Assembly: GCA_963739625.1 (NCBI GenBank)
Contig: CAVUAU010000001.1
Location: 39,453-103,452, forward strand
Source of the DNA: Salinimicrobium sp963739625
Lineage (GTDB): Bacteria; Bacteroidota; Bacteroidia; Flavobacteriales; Flavobacteriaceae
Direction of reading: 5' to 3'
DNA length: 64,000 nucleotides
Below are positions 24,362 through 32,565 of this stretch, piece by piece. The stretch's first letter is position 1; the number at the start of each line of letters is the position of its first letter. The position numbers and the translations under genes were made by a program. The notes under the pieces were generated by a model. It was given only the letters and a program-made list of their open reading frames with translations, was not told the origin of the DNA and ran no database searches.

Positions 24362-27300
24362 CTATTTCATCACGACCACCAGGTCATCTGAAAAGACCAT
24401 ATCTCCTTCTTTGAGCACGATCTTGTCTACCTCGCCGGCAGCATTCGCGGTGATGGTGGTTTCCATTTTCATAGCTTCTATGACAAACAGCGGCTGGTTC
24501 TTTTCAACCTTATCCCCGGCTTTGACCGTAATATTTGAAAGAGCTCCCTGCAGCGGTGCGCCGATTTGTTTTTTATCGTTCTTATCTACTTTCTGGTGCA
24601 CTACCTTCTCTACCTTCACAGATTCGTCTTTGACTTCCACGGCACGGGTTTGACCGTTGACTTTAAAGAAAACCTTGGCCATTCCGTCATCATTGGCCTC
24701 GCCAAGAGAAAGGAACTGGATCAACAGGGTTTTCCCCTTATCCAATTCCACAATGATCTCCTCCCCGGGCTCCATTCCGTAGAAGAAGTTCTTGGTAGGA
24801 ATGTTGATCACGTTGCCAAATTTCACCTGGTGGTTGTAGGCTTCGGTAAAGACCTTTGGATAGAGTTTATATGAAAGGAAATCTGTAATGTCGAGTTCCC
24901 TTCCCATTCCTTCAGAAAACAGCTTCTCAAACTCCGCGAATTCCTCTTCAAAATCAATAGGCTCAAGGTGCGCATTCGGTCTTTCGGTGTAAGGTTTTTC
25001 GTCTTTCAACACGATCTTCTGGATCTTCTCCGGGAATCCGCCGTAGGGCTGCCCAAGATCACCGCGGAAGAAGCTCTTCACCGACTGCGGAAATGAGATG
25101 TCTTCACCTTTCTCCAGCACATCTTCAATGGTCAGGTTGTTGCTCACCAGGTACTGCGCCATGTCTCCCACAACTTTTGAACTTGGTGTCACTTTAATGA
25201 TGTCTCCAAAAAGCTCATTTACTTTTGAATACATCTCGGTGATCTCGTGGAAACGATCGGCCAGGCCAAGAGATTCTGCCTGGGGTTTTAAATTGGAGTA
25301 CTGGCCTCCGGGAATTTCGTGTTTGTAAACCTCTCCAGAACCTGCTTTTAAGCCGGATTCGAAAGGATAATAGTAGCTGCGTACGGCTTCCCAGTAATGG
25401 GAATATTCATTCAGTTTATCGGAGTTTAAAGGTCTTCCGCGGTCATGGAACCTCAGCATCTCTACAATGGAGTTAAAATTAGGCTGAGAGGTCAGCCCTG
25501 AAAGTCCGCCAAGCGCGACATCGATCACATCAACCCCGGCCTCTATGGCCTTCAAGTAAGTGGCGGCCTGGATGGACGAGGTGTCATGGGTATGCAGGTG
25601 CAACGGAATATTAATATGAGATTTCAAAGCCGAAACCAGCTCGAAGGCGGCATCCGGTTTTAAAATTCCCGCCATGTCCTTTATACCCAAAATATGTGCT
25701 CCGGCATTTTCAATGTCTTTCCCCAGCTGCACATAATAATCGAGATTGTATTTGGTTTCCCTCGGATTCATAATGTCGCCGGTATAACAAATAGTTCCTT
25801 CGGCCAATCCCTGCGTCCTGTTACGCACATGCTCAATACATGGCGCAATAGATTCCATCCAGTTAAGGCTGTCAAAAATGCGAAAAACATCAATCCCATT
25901 TTCCCAGGATTGCTCCACAAACTTTTCAATAAGATTATCGGGATATGCAGTGTATCCCACTCCGTTTGATCCGCGAAGCAGCATCTGCATAAGGATATTA
26001 GGCATTGCCTCTCTAAGCAGTCTCAATCGCTCCCATGGATTCTCCTTTAAGAACCGCAGGCAAACGTCAAAGGTGGCACCGCCCCAAATTTCCATACTAA
26101 AGACCTCCGGCACATTACGCGCAAAACCTTCGGCTACTTTTAGCATGTCTGTGGTACGCATTCTTGTGGCGAGCAGACTTTGATGTGCATCACGCATGGT
26201 GGTATCTGTATATTGCACCTTGCTCTCGTGAAGTAGCCATCTGGAAAATTTGTCGGGGCCATATTCCTTCAGCAGGTCTTTTGTACCCTGTGGATAAGGT
26301 GATGAATCATCAAAAGAGGGAACCGAAGGTTTTATAAAATCTGTCTTTTTTTCCACCTTTTTGACATCGGGGTTTCCATTGACGATCACATCACCAAGGA
26401 ATTTTACCATTTTTGTCGCCCGGTTGCGCGTAGCTTTTATTTTGAACAGCTCGGGATGATCTTTTATGAAGTTCACTGTCACCTCGCCATTTCTGAAAGT
26501 AGGATCTGACAAGATATTATCCAGGAAACCAATATTGGTCATTACCCCACGAATACGGAATTCGGCCAGGGCACGCCTCATCTTACGGCAGGCGCCGTCA
26601 AGGGTACGGCTGCTCGCAGAAACCTTCACCAGCATGCTGTCGAAGAAGGGAGAAACTTTTACACCCTGATAGATGCTTCCCGCATCCAGCCTAATTCCAA
26701 AGCCCGAAGCACTTCTGTAAGTGGTGATGGTCCCGTAATCGGGTTTAAAGTCATTGGTAGGATCTTCAGTAGTGATGCGGCACTGCAAGGCATAACCGTG
26801 CGTGGTTACGCTCTCCTGACTTCCTATTTTTATCTGTTTATCTGACAGCTTATATCCGCCGGCGATAAAGATCTGTGTCTTGACAAGGTCAATATTGGTG
26901 ATGATCTCGGTCACTGTATGCTCTACCTGGATTCGCGGATTCACCTCGATAAAAAAGATCTCTCCGCTGCGATCTACCAGAAACTCGACCGTTCCAATAT
27001 TGTTGTAATCTACCGCCTTACAAAGAGTAAGCGCGTAATTGTATAGATTCTGCTTGATCTTATCGTCCAGCCCCATTGAAGGCGCGAATTCGATCACTTT
27101 TTGATACCGCCGCTGTACCGAACAGTCACGTTCAAAAAGGTGCACGATATTTCCATGGTTGTCGGCGACGATCTGTATTTCGATATGCTTTGGATCTTCG
27201 ACGAATTTTTCCAGAAACACCGTATCATCACCAAAGGCATTTTTGGCCTCTCTCCTGGATTCATTGAAGCCGCTTTTGAGTTCATCTTCATTTCTTATCA

Positions 27301-27814
27301 CCCGCATTCCGCGGCCTCCCCCACCAGATGCTGCTTTGAGCATAACCGGGTAACCTATTTTTTCCGCTTCTTCCAAAGCGATTTCTACGGAAGTCAGATC
27401 TTTTTCATTGCTCTGGATCACGGGAATATTATTCTTCACCGCAACTTCCTTCGCTCTTACCTTATCTCCCAGGGACTTAAGCACGGAAACTTTAGGACCG
27501 ACAAAAATGATATCGTTCTCCTCACATTTCTGTGCGAATTCAGCATTTTCTGAAAGGAAGCCGTAACCGGGATGGATCGCGTCCACACCATTCTTTTTCG
27601 CTACCTTGATGATGGCATCTATGTCGAGGTACGGCTTTAAAGGATCATTGTCGCGGCCTATCTGGTAAGCTTCATCGGCTTTGTAGCGGTGCAGGGAGTA
27701 GCGGTCTTCAAAAGTGTAAATCCCTACCGTCCTGAGGCCTATCTCTGTACAGGCCCTAAAAATCCTTATCGCTATTTCACCCCTGTTGGCAACTAAAACC
27801 TTTTTAATATCCAT
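24362..27814 (-). CDS. pyc: Pyruvate carboxylase
   Basis: A 1150-residue single-chain biotin enzyme making oxaloacetate from pyruvate, bicarbonate and ATP, which refills the TCA cycle. Order of domains: biotin carboxylase (1-450; KVLVANRGEIAIRIFRAC, ATP loop KAASGGGGRGMRV), carboxyltransferase (about 530-800; DTTMRDAHQSLLATRMRT), a conserved C-terminal CT segment (to about 1030) and a biotinyl domain with the biotin lysine Lys1116 in EAMKMETT. Length is normal for the alpha4 type. BirA, encoded 12 kb away, should attach the biotin. A variant palindrome lies at its 5' end (27816-27834). Confidence 0.97.
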   Translation of the reverse strand: MDIKKVLVANRGEIAIRIFRACTEIGLRTVGIYTFEDRYSLHRYKADEAYQIGRDNDPLKPYLDIDAIIKVAKKNGVDAIHPGYGFLSENAEFAQKCEENDIIFVGPKVSVLKSLGDKVRAKEVAVKNNIPVIQSNEKDLTSVEIALEEAEKIGYPVMLKAASGGGGRGMRVIRNEDELKSGFNESRREAKNAFGDDTVFLEKFVEDPKHIEIQIVADNHGNIVHLFERDCSVQRRYQKVIEFAPSMGLDDKIKQNLYNYALTLCKAVDYNNIGTVEFLVDRSGEIFFIEVNPRIQVEHTVTEIITNIDLVKTQIFIAGGYKLSDKQIKIGSQESVTTHGYALQCRITTEDPTNDFKPDYGTITTYRSASGFGIRLDAGSIYQGVKVSPFFDSMLVKVSASSRTLDGACRKMRRALAEFRIRGVMTNIGFLDNILSDPTFRNGEVTVNFIKDHPELFKIKATRNRATKMVKFLGDVIVNGNPDVKKVEKKTDFIKPSVPSFDDSSPYPQGTKDLLKEYGPDKFSRWLLHESKVQYTDTTMRDAHQSLLATRMRTTDMLKVAEGFARNVPEVFSMEIWGGATFDVCLRFLKENPWERLRLLREAMPNILMQMLLRGSNGVGYTAYPDNLIEKFVEQSWENGIDVFRIFDSLNWMESIAPCIEHVRNRTQGLAEGTICYTGDIMNPRETKYNLDYYVQLGKDIENAGAHILGIKDMAGILKPDAAFELVSALKSHINIPLHLHTHDTSSIQAATYLKAIEAGVDVIDVALGGLSGLTSQPNFNSIVEMLRFHDRGRPLNSDKLNEYSHYWEAVRSYYYPFESGLKAGSGEVYKHEIPGGQYSNLKPQAESLGLADRFHEITEMYSKVNELFGDIIKVTPSSKVVGDMAQYLVSNNLTIEDVLEKGEDISFPQSVKSFFRGDLGQPYGGFPEKIQKIVLKDEKPYTERPNAHLEPIDFEEEFAEFEKLFSEGMGRELDITDFLSYKLYPKVFTEAYNHQVKFGNVINIPTKNFFYGMEPGEEIIVELDKGKTLLIQFLSLGEANDDGMAKVFFKVNGQTRAVEVKDESVKVEKVVHQKVDKNDKKQIGAPLQGALSNITVKAGDKVEKNQPLFVIEAMKMETTITANAAGEVDKIVLKEGDMVFSDDLVVVMK

Positions 27815-27934
27815 TGTAAAAATGCTGTTTTTGGTGGTTGTTCATCATTTTCTGAAAACTGCGGGATCACCTGCTTCGGAAAAACTCCAAATTCAAGCTT
27901 CCCTTCAGTTTTCGATGCGTCAGAAATTAAAAAG

Positions 27935-27960
27935 AAAAAAGCGGTGAGACACCGCTTTTT
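27935..27960 (-). terminator. Intrinsic terminator after yaaA
   Basis: AAAAAAGCGGTG pairs with CACCGCTTTTT over AGA. It lies 32 bp beyond the yaaA stop on the minus strand, ahead of pyc. Confidence 0.8.
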
Positions 27961-27991
27961 GAAATACTTTAACAATAAAACCTGCTGAAGC

Positions 27992-28753
27992 TTAACGCGT
28001 AAAAACCAGCTCATTTTCTTTCTTGCTTTCCTCTGCGCTATAGCGATAGCCGTCATAATCAAAAGCCTTGAGATCATCTACCGTTTTTGCTTCGGTATCT
28101 ACAATAAATCGCACCATAGAACCTCTTGCTTTTTTAGCGTAAAAAGAAATGATCTTCAATTTGCCATTTTTGAAGTCCTTAAAGACGGGAGTGATCACCG
28201 GCACCTTCAGTTTATCTGTATCAATAGCTTTGAAATATTCCTGGCTGGCGAGGTTCACGAAAAGCTCATCATCCTCCAGTTCTTTATTAAGGAAATCCGT
28301 GATCATTTCGTGCCAAAGCTCATAAAGGTCTTTTTTCCTGCCTACAGAAAGCGAGGTGCCCATCTCGAGCCGGTAAGGCTGAATAAGGTCCAGCGGCCGA
28401 AGAATTCCGTAGAAACCGGAGAGGATGCGTAAGGTATCCTGCAAAAAATCCAGCTTTTCTACAGGAATGGTATAAGCGTCCAGGCCGGTATAGACATCAC
28501 CTGCAAAGGCGTACACCGCAGGGCGGGAGTTTTTTTTGTTGTGATCCTCCTCAAATTCCTGATAGCGGGAATAGTTGAGATCGGCCAACTTGTCGCTTAT
28601 ATGCATGAGCTCTGCAATCTCATGTTTGCTCATCCTGGCTAACTTTCTATTCACAGTTGCAGTGGTCTCTAAAAAAGAGGGTTGAGTGCCTCTGGTAGTA
28701 GGAAGTTTGGTTTCGTAATCAAGCGTTTTTGCGGGGGATACAACTAGTTTCAT
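27992..28753 (-). CDS. yaaA: Peroxide stress protein YaaA
   Basis: A 253-residue cytoplasmic protein of the UPF0246/DUF328 family. The start MKLVVSPAKTLDYETKLPTT and the conserved RILSGFYGILRPLDLIQPYR and FYAKKARGSMVRF stretches cover the whole family length. E. coli YaaA lowers free iron under peroxide stress, and the fold binds DNA; the mechanism is not settled. It is transcribed alone, toward pyc and with its own terminator. Confidence 0.93.
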   Translation of the reverse strand: MKLVVSPAKTLDYETKLPTTRGTQPSFLETTATVNRKLARMSKHEIAELMHISDKLADLNYSRYQEFEEDHNKKNSRPAVYAFAGDVYTGLDAYTIPVEKLDFLQDTLRILSGFYGILRPLDLIQPYRLEMGTSLSVGRKKDLYELWHEMITDFLNKELEDDELFVNLASQEYFKAIDTDKLKVPVITPVFKDFKNGKLKIISFYAKKARGSMVRFIVDTEAKTVDDLKAFDYDGYRYSAEESKKENELVFTR

Positions 28754-28853
28754 TGAAGCATTTTCTTTTATCTGCCACTAAAATATTAAAACCTTCCTTA
28801 AAAACCGGGTTTCCTGTTTATTCCTGCTGATATAAGCATTGAATAAGTTTATT

Positions 28854-29043
28854 CTCATCCCATCCCCGGCCCTTCCCTGAGGGAAGGCAGGAGTGAATTC
28901 GGAAAAAGTCCTCCCCTCCAGGGGAGCCTGCCTGCCGGCGAGGCAGGGATTTAGGAAAAGGAATTTCTCATCCCATCCCCGGCCCTTCCCAGAGGGAAGG
29001 GAGAAAAATTCTTAAAAGTCCTCCCCTCCGGGGAGGATTTAGG
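28854..29043. repeat. Two direct copies of a hairpin-rich spacer repeat
   Basis: Copy 1 (28854-28955) and copy 2 (28967-29043) share CTCATCCCATCCCCGGCCCT, a TTCCC...GGGAA hairpin, AAAGTCCTCCCCTCC, a GGGGAG arm and GATTTAGG. Copy 1 has a 21-bp palindrome inserted between GGGGAG and GATTTAGG that copy 2 lacks. The 322-bp gap holds no gene. It lies beyond the stop of rluD and before yaaA's start. Confidence 0.7.
28927..28947. repeat. 21-bp palindromic mini-insert (copy 1)
   Basis: CCTGCCTGCCGGC-GAGGCAGG, with 7-bp arms CCTGCCT/AGGCAGG. The corresponding empty site is the junction 29035/29036 in the second repeat copy. Confidence 0.65.
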
Positions 29044-29075
29044 AGGGGATGGGACTTAGGAGGGGGATGAATTTC

Positions 29076-30137
29076 CTAGTCGATAAACTCCTTCTGATTT
29101 TTGGCGTAGTTGCGCCATCTCTCGATGCACTGCTCCATATCTTCGGGAATAGGAGAGTCAAAGCTCATCCATTCTCCGGTAGTTGGATGTTTGAACCCGA
29201 GCGTCTTGGCATGCAGCGCCTGTCTTGGCAGTACCTTAAAGCAGTTTTCCACGAACTGTTTGTACTTCGTAAAAGTGGTCCCTTTCAGGATTTTTTCCCC
29301 ACCGTAGCGTTCATCATTGAACAAGGTATGGCCAATGTGCTTCATGTGGACGCGTATCTGGTGTGTTCGTCCTGTTTCCAGTCTGCAAGAAACAAGAGTA
29401 ACATACCCCAGCCGCTCAATAACCTTATAATGCGTTACTGCCGGTTTCCCCTTGTCTTCATCGTCTCCAAGATAAACCGTGTTTTGAAGCCTGTTTTTTG
29501 GATGCCTTCCAATATTGCCTTCAACAGTACCTTCGTCTTCTTCAACATTTCCCCAGACAATGGCGACATATTCGCGCTCGCTGCTCTTGTCAAAAAACTG
29601 TTTTGAAAGCTTTGTCATAGCCTGCTCGGTTTTCGCAACTACGAGCAAACCGCTGGTATCTTTGTCGATCCTGTGAACCAATCCAGGTCTTTCGCTGCTA
29701 TTTTTTGGAAGATTGTCAAAATGATAAACGAGAGCATTGATGAGGGTGCCGCTATAATTTCCATGACCGGGATGCACCACCATGCCCGCCGGTTTATTCA
29801 CCACCAGCAGCGCCTCGTCTTCATAAACAATATCTAAGGGAATATCTTCAGGAGTAAGCAGGAACTCGTATGGTGGATGTTCAAACATCACCTGCACCAC
29901 ATCGCCCGGCTTCACTTTATAATTGGATTTTACCGGAACATCGTTGACGTAAATATTCCCATCCTTTGCCGCGGTTTGTATCTTGTTTCGGGTGGCATTC
30001 TCAATATAATTCATGAGATATTTATCCACCCTAAGCGGCTGTTGACCTTTATCGGCTACAAATTTATGATGCTCATAGAGCTCATCATCATTATCTTCGG
30101 GTTCGGGCTTGTTATTTTCAGAAATCATAATCTTCAC
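29076..30137 (-). CDS. 23S rRNA pseudouridine synthase, RluD family
   Basis: A 353-residue RNA-modifying enzyme with an N-terminal S4 RNA-binding domain (about 35-95, LRVDKYLMNYIENATRNKIQ) and a pseudouridine synthase domain whose catalytic Asp158 lies in HRIDKDTSGLLV. The late motif RTHQIRVHMKHIGH is also present. It likely converts uridines in helix 69 of 23S rRNA (RluD positions), although RluA/RluC-type targets cannot be excluded. The start may be the ATG at 30128; either overlaps the 3' end of the PASTA gene (stop at 30118), so the two are coupled. Confidence 0.9.
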   Translation of the reverse strand: MKIMISENNKPEPEDNDDELYEHHKFVADKGQQPLRVDKYLMNYIENATRNKIQTAAKDGNIYVNDVPVKSNYKVKPGDVVQVMFEHPPYEFLLTPEDIPLDIVYEDEALLVVNKPAGMVVHPGHGNYSGTLINALVYHFDNLPKNSSERPGLVHRIDKDTSGLLVVAKTEQAMTKLSKQFFDKSSEREYVAIVWGNVEEDEGTVEGNIGRHPKNRLQNTVYLGDDEDKGKPAVTHYKVIERLGYVTLVSCRLETGRTHQIRVHMKHIGHTLFNDERYGGEKILKGTTFTKYKQFVENCFKVLPRQALHAKTLGFKHPTTGEWMSFDSPIPEDMEQCIERWRNYAKNQKEFID

Positions 30138-30753
30138 TCTCCAGGTCTCCCATTATTTGTTCTTCATCTGTGGCCTCCTCTTCGGCTTCTACTCCATATC
30201 TGCCCGATCCGTCTCCCAAAACCAGGTCGATCTTTGAAGTCTTGAGCAGCTTCATCCCGGGTTCCACTTTTTCTCCCTTATACCGCAGCTCCAGCACCGC
30301 ATCTTTGGCCACATCTGGTTTATAAGTCACGGTTCCAATCTCAAAGCCCAATGACTTCAAGGTAGGTTCTACCTGTCTTCTTGTTCTGCGGATAAGCCCT
30401 TCGGGAATTTCCACTTTTTGATATCCTGAAGGATTCAGCGTGAGGTAGATCTTTCTGTTCTCCTTTACAAATTTCCCCGGTAGCGGCACCTGGTCGATCA
30501 CAGCGTACGGTGGAAAATCTGGATTATAATTGGCCGAATCCAGGATCTCCCTTCTTAGATCGAGTTCGTCCAGCTTTTCGTCGACTTTATCGAGCGAGAG
30601 TCTCGCCAGGTTGGGCACAACAATTCTTTCGTCCTGGTTGGTAGAAAAATCCAGCCATTGCATGAGGACAAAAACGATAAGGAAAAGCGCCAATACCGCC
30701 AAAACCAATTGGATCAAAAAGGTTTTGCTAAAAAGAAATTTGAGGAAAGTCAT
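30118..30753 (-). CDS. PASTA-domain membrane protein
   Basis: A 211-residue protein with one N-terminal membrane helix (about 12-34) and a periplasmic part of PASTA domains (VPNLARLSLDKVDEKLDELD; VIDQVPLPGKFVKENRKIYL; IPEGLIRRTRRQVEPTLKSL and GTVTYKPDVAKDAVLELRYK). PASTA domains bind peptidoglycan fragments in other proteins. There is no kinase or transpeptidase part, unlike PknB or PBP2x; a stand-alone PASTA protein next to rluD and ddl is a usual flavobacterial arrangement. Its tail is acidic (EEEATDEEQIM). Confidence 0.88.
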   Translation of the reverse strand: MTFLKFLFSKTFLIQLVLAVLALFLIVFVLMQWLDFSTNQDERIVVPNLARLSLDKVDEKLDELDLRREILDSANYNPDFPPYAVIDQVPLPGKFVKENRKIYLTLNPSGYQKVEIPEGLIRRTRRQVEPTLKSLGFEIGTVTYKPDVAKDAVLELRYKGEKVEPGMKLLKTSKIDLVLGDGSGRYGVEAEEEATDEEQIMGDLESEDYDF

Positions 30754-30816
30754 AGTTATTTTAAAAAAGCAAAGATATAAAAACAGGTGGTTTAAAAGAC
30801 ATTCGATTAATAGTCC

Positions 30817-30824
30817 TACTTTTG
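30817..30824 (+). promoter_or_regulatory. Promoter -7 box for ddl
   Basis: TACTTTTG matches TAnnTTTG, 29 bp before the ddl start. No good -33 TTTG was found at 19-21 bp. Confidence 0.5.
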
Positions 30825-30853
30825 TTAACGCAATTTAACCGGGCTTATTTAGT

Positions 30854-31831
30854 ATGAAGAAAAATGTTGCCATAGCCATGGGCGGCTATTCCAGCGAATA
30901 CCGAATTTCCATCAACAGCGGGAACGTAGTCTACAGGAACCTTGACCGCAGCAAGTACAACCCTTACCGCGTGCACATCCTGCAAAAAGAATGGTTCGTG
31001 ATTGGGGAAGATGATACTCCATACCCAATCAACCGCAGTAACTTCACGGTTACCATCGACGGAAAACTGATCACTTTCGACTGTGTTTTTAACACCATTC
31101 ACGGTACCCCCGGTGAAAATGGCCTTTTACAAGCCTATCTTGAACTGCTCGACATTCCGCAGACCTCCTGCGATTTTTACCAATCGGCGCTTACCTTCAA
31201 TAAACGTGATCTCATTAGCGTGATCAAACCTTACGGAGTGAAAACCGCGGTGAATTTCTTTGTAGATAAAGGTGATGAAGTTGATCCCGATGAAGTCTTT
31301 AAAAAAGTAGGGCTGCCTTGTTTTGTCAAGGCCAACAAGGCCGGTAGCAGCTTTGGGATTAGCAAAGTGAAGAAGAAAGAAGAATTTATCCCGGCGCTCA
31401 AATTTGCTTTTAAGGAAGATGACGAGGTGATCATTGAATCTTTTCTCGACGGCACAGAGGTTTCTGTGGGGGTGATCATGCACAACGGTGAGATCACCGC
31501 TTTACCGGTTACCGAAATTGTTTCTGAAAATGAGTTTTTTGACTACGAAGCTAAATACCTCGGAAAGTCTCAGGAAATAACCCCGGCCAGAATTTCAGAG
31601 GAGCAGACGAAGCAGGTACAGGAGATCGCAAAATTGATCTACCGCAAGCTGAAGATGAAGGGATTCTCGCGTTCAGAATTTATTTTCCACAACAACGAGC
31701 CGCACTTTATCGAGATCAATACCAATCCCGGCTTGAGCGAGGCGAGTATTCTACCGCAGCAGGCGCAGGCGGCAGGAATTTCTTTGACAGAGCTCTTCGG
31801 AAGCGCTATAGAAGCAGCGACTGATCTTTAA
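30854..31831 (+). CDS. ddl: D-alanine--D-alanine ligase
   Basis: A 325-residue ATP-grasp enzyme joining two D-alanines for the peptidoglycan stem peptide. Start MKKNVAIAMGGYSSEYRIS; substrate loop FNTIHGTPGENGLLQAYLEL; ATP-grasp LPCFVKANKAGSSFGISKVK; Mg2+ ligands in PHFIEINTNPGLSEAS. Length and motif order are normal. It stands divergent from the PASTA-rluD pair and is followed by a repeat-filled gap. Confidence 0.95.
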   Translation: MKKNVAIAMGGYSSEYRISINSGNVVYRNLDRSKYNPYRVHILQKEWFVIGEDDTPYPINRSNFTVTIDGKLITFDCVFNTIHGTPGENGLLQAYLELLDIPQTSCDFYQSALTFNKRDLISVIKPYGVKTAVNFFVDKGDEVDPDEVFKKVGLPCFVKANKAGSSFGISKVKKKEEFIPALKFAFKEDDEVIIESFLDGTEVSVGVIMHNGEITALPVTEIVSENEFFDYEAKYLGKSQEITPARISEEQTKQVQEIAKLIYRKLKMKGFSRSEFIFHNNEPHFIEINTNPGLSEASILPQQAQAAGISLTELFGSAIEAATDL

Positions 31832-31840
31832 AAATGAATT

Positions 31841-31900
31841 GTCAGACTGAGCCTGTCGAACGAGAGTGAGACAGATTAGTCGAAGTCTCTTTTGAAGGAA
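31841..31900. repeat. GTCAGACTGAGC spacer repeat, copy 1
   Basis: Starts GTCAGACTGAGC and ends GATTAGTCGAAGTCTCTTTTG; in between, CTGTC and GACAG form the arms of a hairpin. The 275-bp gap between ddl and coaD is made of two such copies and the inserted palindrome at 31953. Confidence 0.65.
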
Positions 31901-31952
31901 GAATAAATCTGCAACTCCGACAGCGCTTCGACTGTTCCTCCCTTCCGTCGGG

Positions 31953-31972
31953 CCTGCCTGCCGGTAGGCAGG
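31953..31972. repeat. 20-bp palindromic mini-insert (copy 2)
   Basis: CCTGCCTGCCGGTAGGCAGG, nearly perfectly palindromic. It interrupts what would read CGTCGGG-CTCAGCGTGACA, a common ending of this spacer repeat type. Confidence 0.6.
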
Positions 31973-32018
31973 CTCAGCGTGACATTTTTTTGTAAATCAA
32001 AAGTAGTCGCAATTTAAT

Positions 32019-32069
32019 GTCAGACTGAGCCCGCTTGAAAAGCGGATTAGTCGAAGTCTCTTTGGAAGG
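32019..32069. repeat. GTCAGACTGAGC spacer repeat, copy 2
   Basis: Same ends as the copy at 31841 (GTCAGACTGAGC and GATTAGTCGAAGTCTCTTTG), but the hairpin arms are CCGCTT and AAGCGG instead of CTGTC and GACAG. Structure is kept while the sequence differs. Confidence 0.65.
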
Positions 32070-32077
32070 CATTTTGC

Positions 32078-32085
32078 TATATTTG
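32078..32085 (+). promoter_or_regulatory. Promoter -7 box for coaD
   Basis: TATATTTG matches TAnnTTTG, 21 bp before the coaD start codon, directly after the second repeat copy. Confidence 0.5.
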
Positions 32086-32106
32086 TTCTGAAGCAATCTT
32101 AGAAAT

Positions 32107-32559
32107 ATGAGAAAAGCCGTTTTTCCGGGCTCTTTTGATCCGGTTACCCTGGGACATATAGATATCATCGAGCGCGGATTACCGCTTTTTGACGAGATCA
32201 TCCTGGCCATTGGCGTCAATGCCGATAAAAAATACATGTTCTCTCTAGAAGAACGGGTGCGTTTCCTGGAAAAAACCTTCGAAAATGAGCCAAAGATCAC
32301 GGTAAAGACCTATAAAGGCATGACCGTGGATTTCTGCAAAAAGGAAAACGCTTCTTTTTTACTCCGCGGCCTTCGGAATCCTACAGATTTTGACTTTGAA
32401 AAAGTGATTAGCCAGACCAACTACAAAATGTCGGGTGTGGAAAGTGTGTTTTTAATGACCTCATCAGGAAAAAGCCATATCTCCTCAACCGTTGTAAGAG
32501 ATGTAATAAGGAATGGCGGCGACTACCATTTCATGGTTCCCGACGCGGTCAAAAAATAG
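32107..32559 (+). CDS. coaD: Phosphopantetheine adenylyltransferase
   Basis: A 150-residue nucleotidyltransferase that makes dephospho-CoA from 4'-phosphopantetheine and ATP, the fourth step of CoA synthesis. The TxGH motif is Thr14-Gly16-His17 (GSFDPVTLGHIDI), and SGKSHISSTVVRD supplies the second ATP motif (ISSTxxR). FLLRGLRNPTDFDFE is the substrate stretch. Length is slightly short of the usual 155-165. A palindrome variant covers its stop codon region (32550-32568). It is convergent with the TonB-dependent receptor gene. Confidence 0.95.
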   Translation: MRKAVFPGSFDPVTLGHIDIIERGLPLFDEIILAIGVNADKKYMFSLEERVRFLEKTFENEPKITVKTYKGMTVDFCKKENASFLLRGLRNPTDFDFEKVISQTNYKMSGVESVFLMTSSGKSHISSTVVRDVIRNGGDYHFMVPDAVKK

Positions 32560-32565
32560 CATTTT

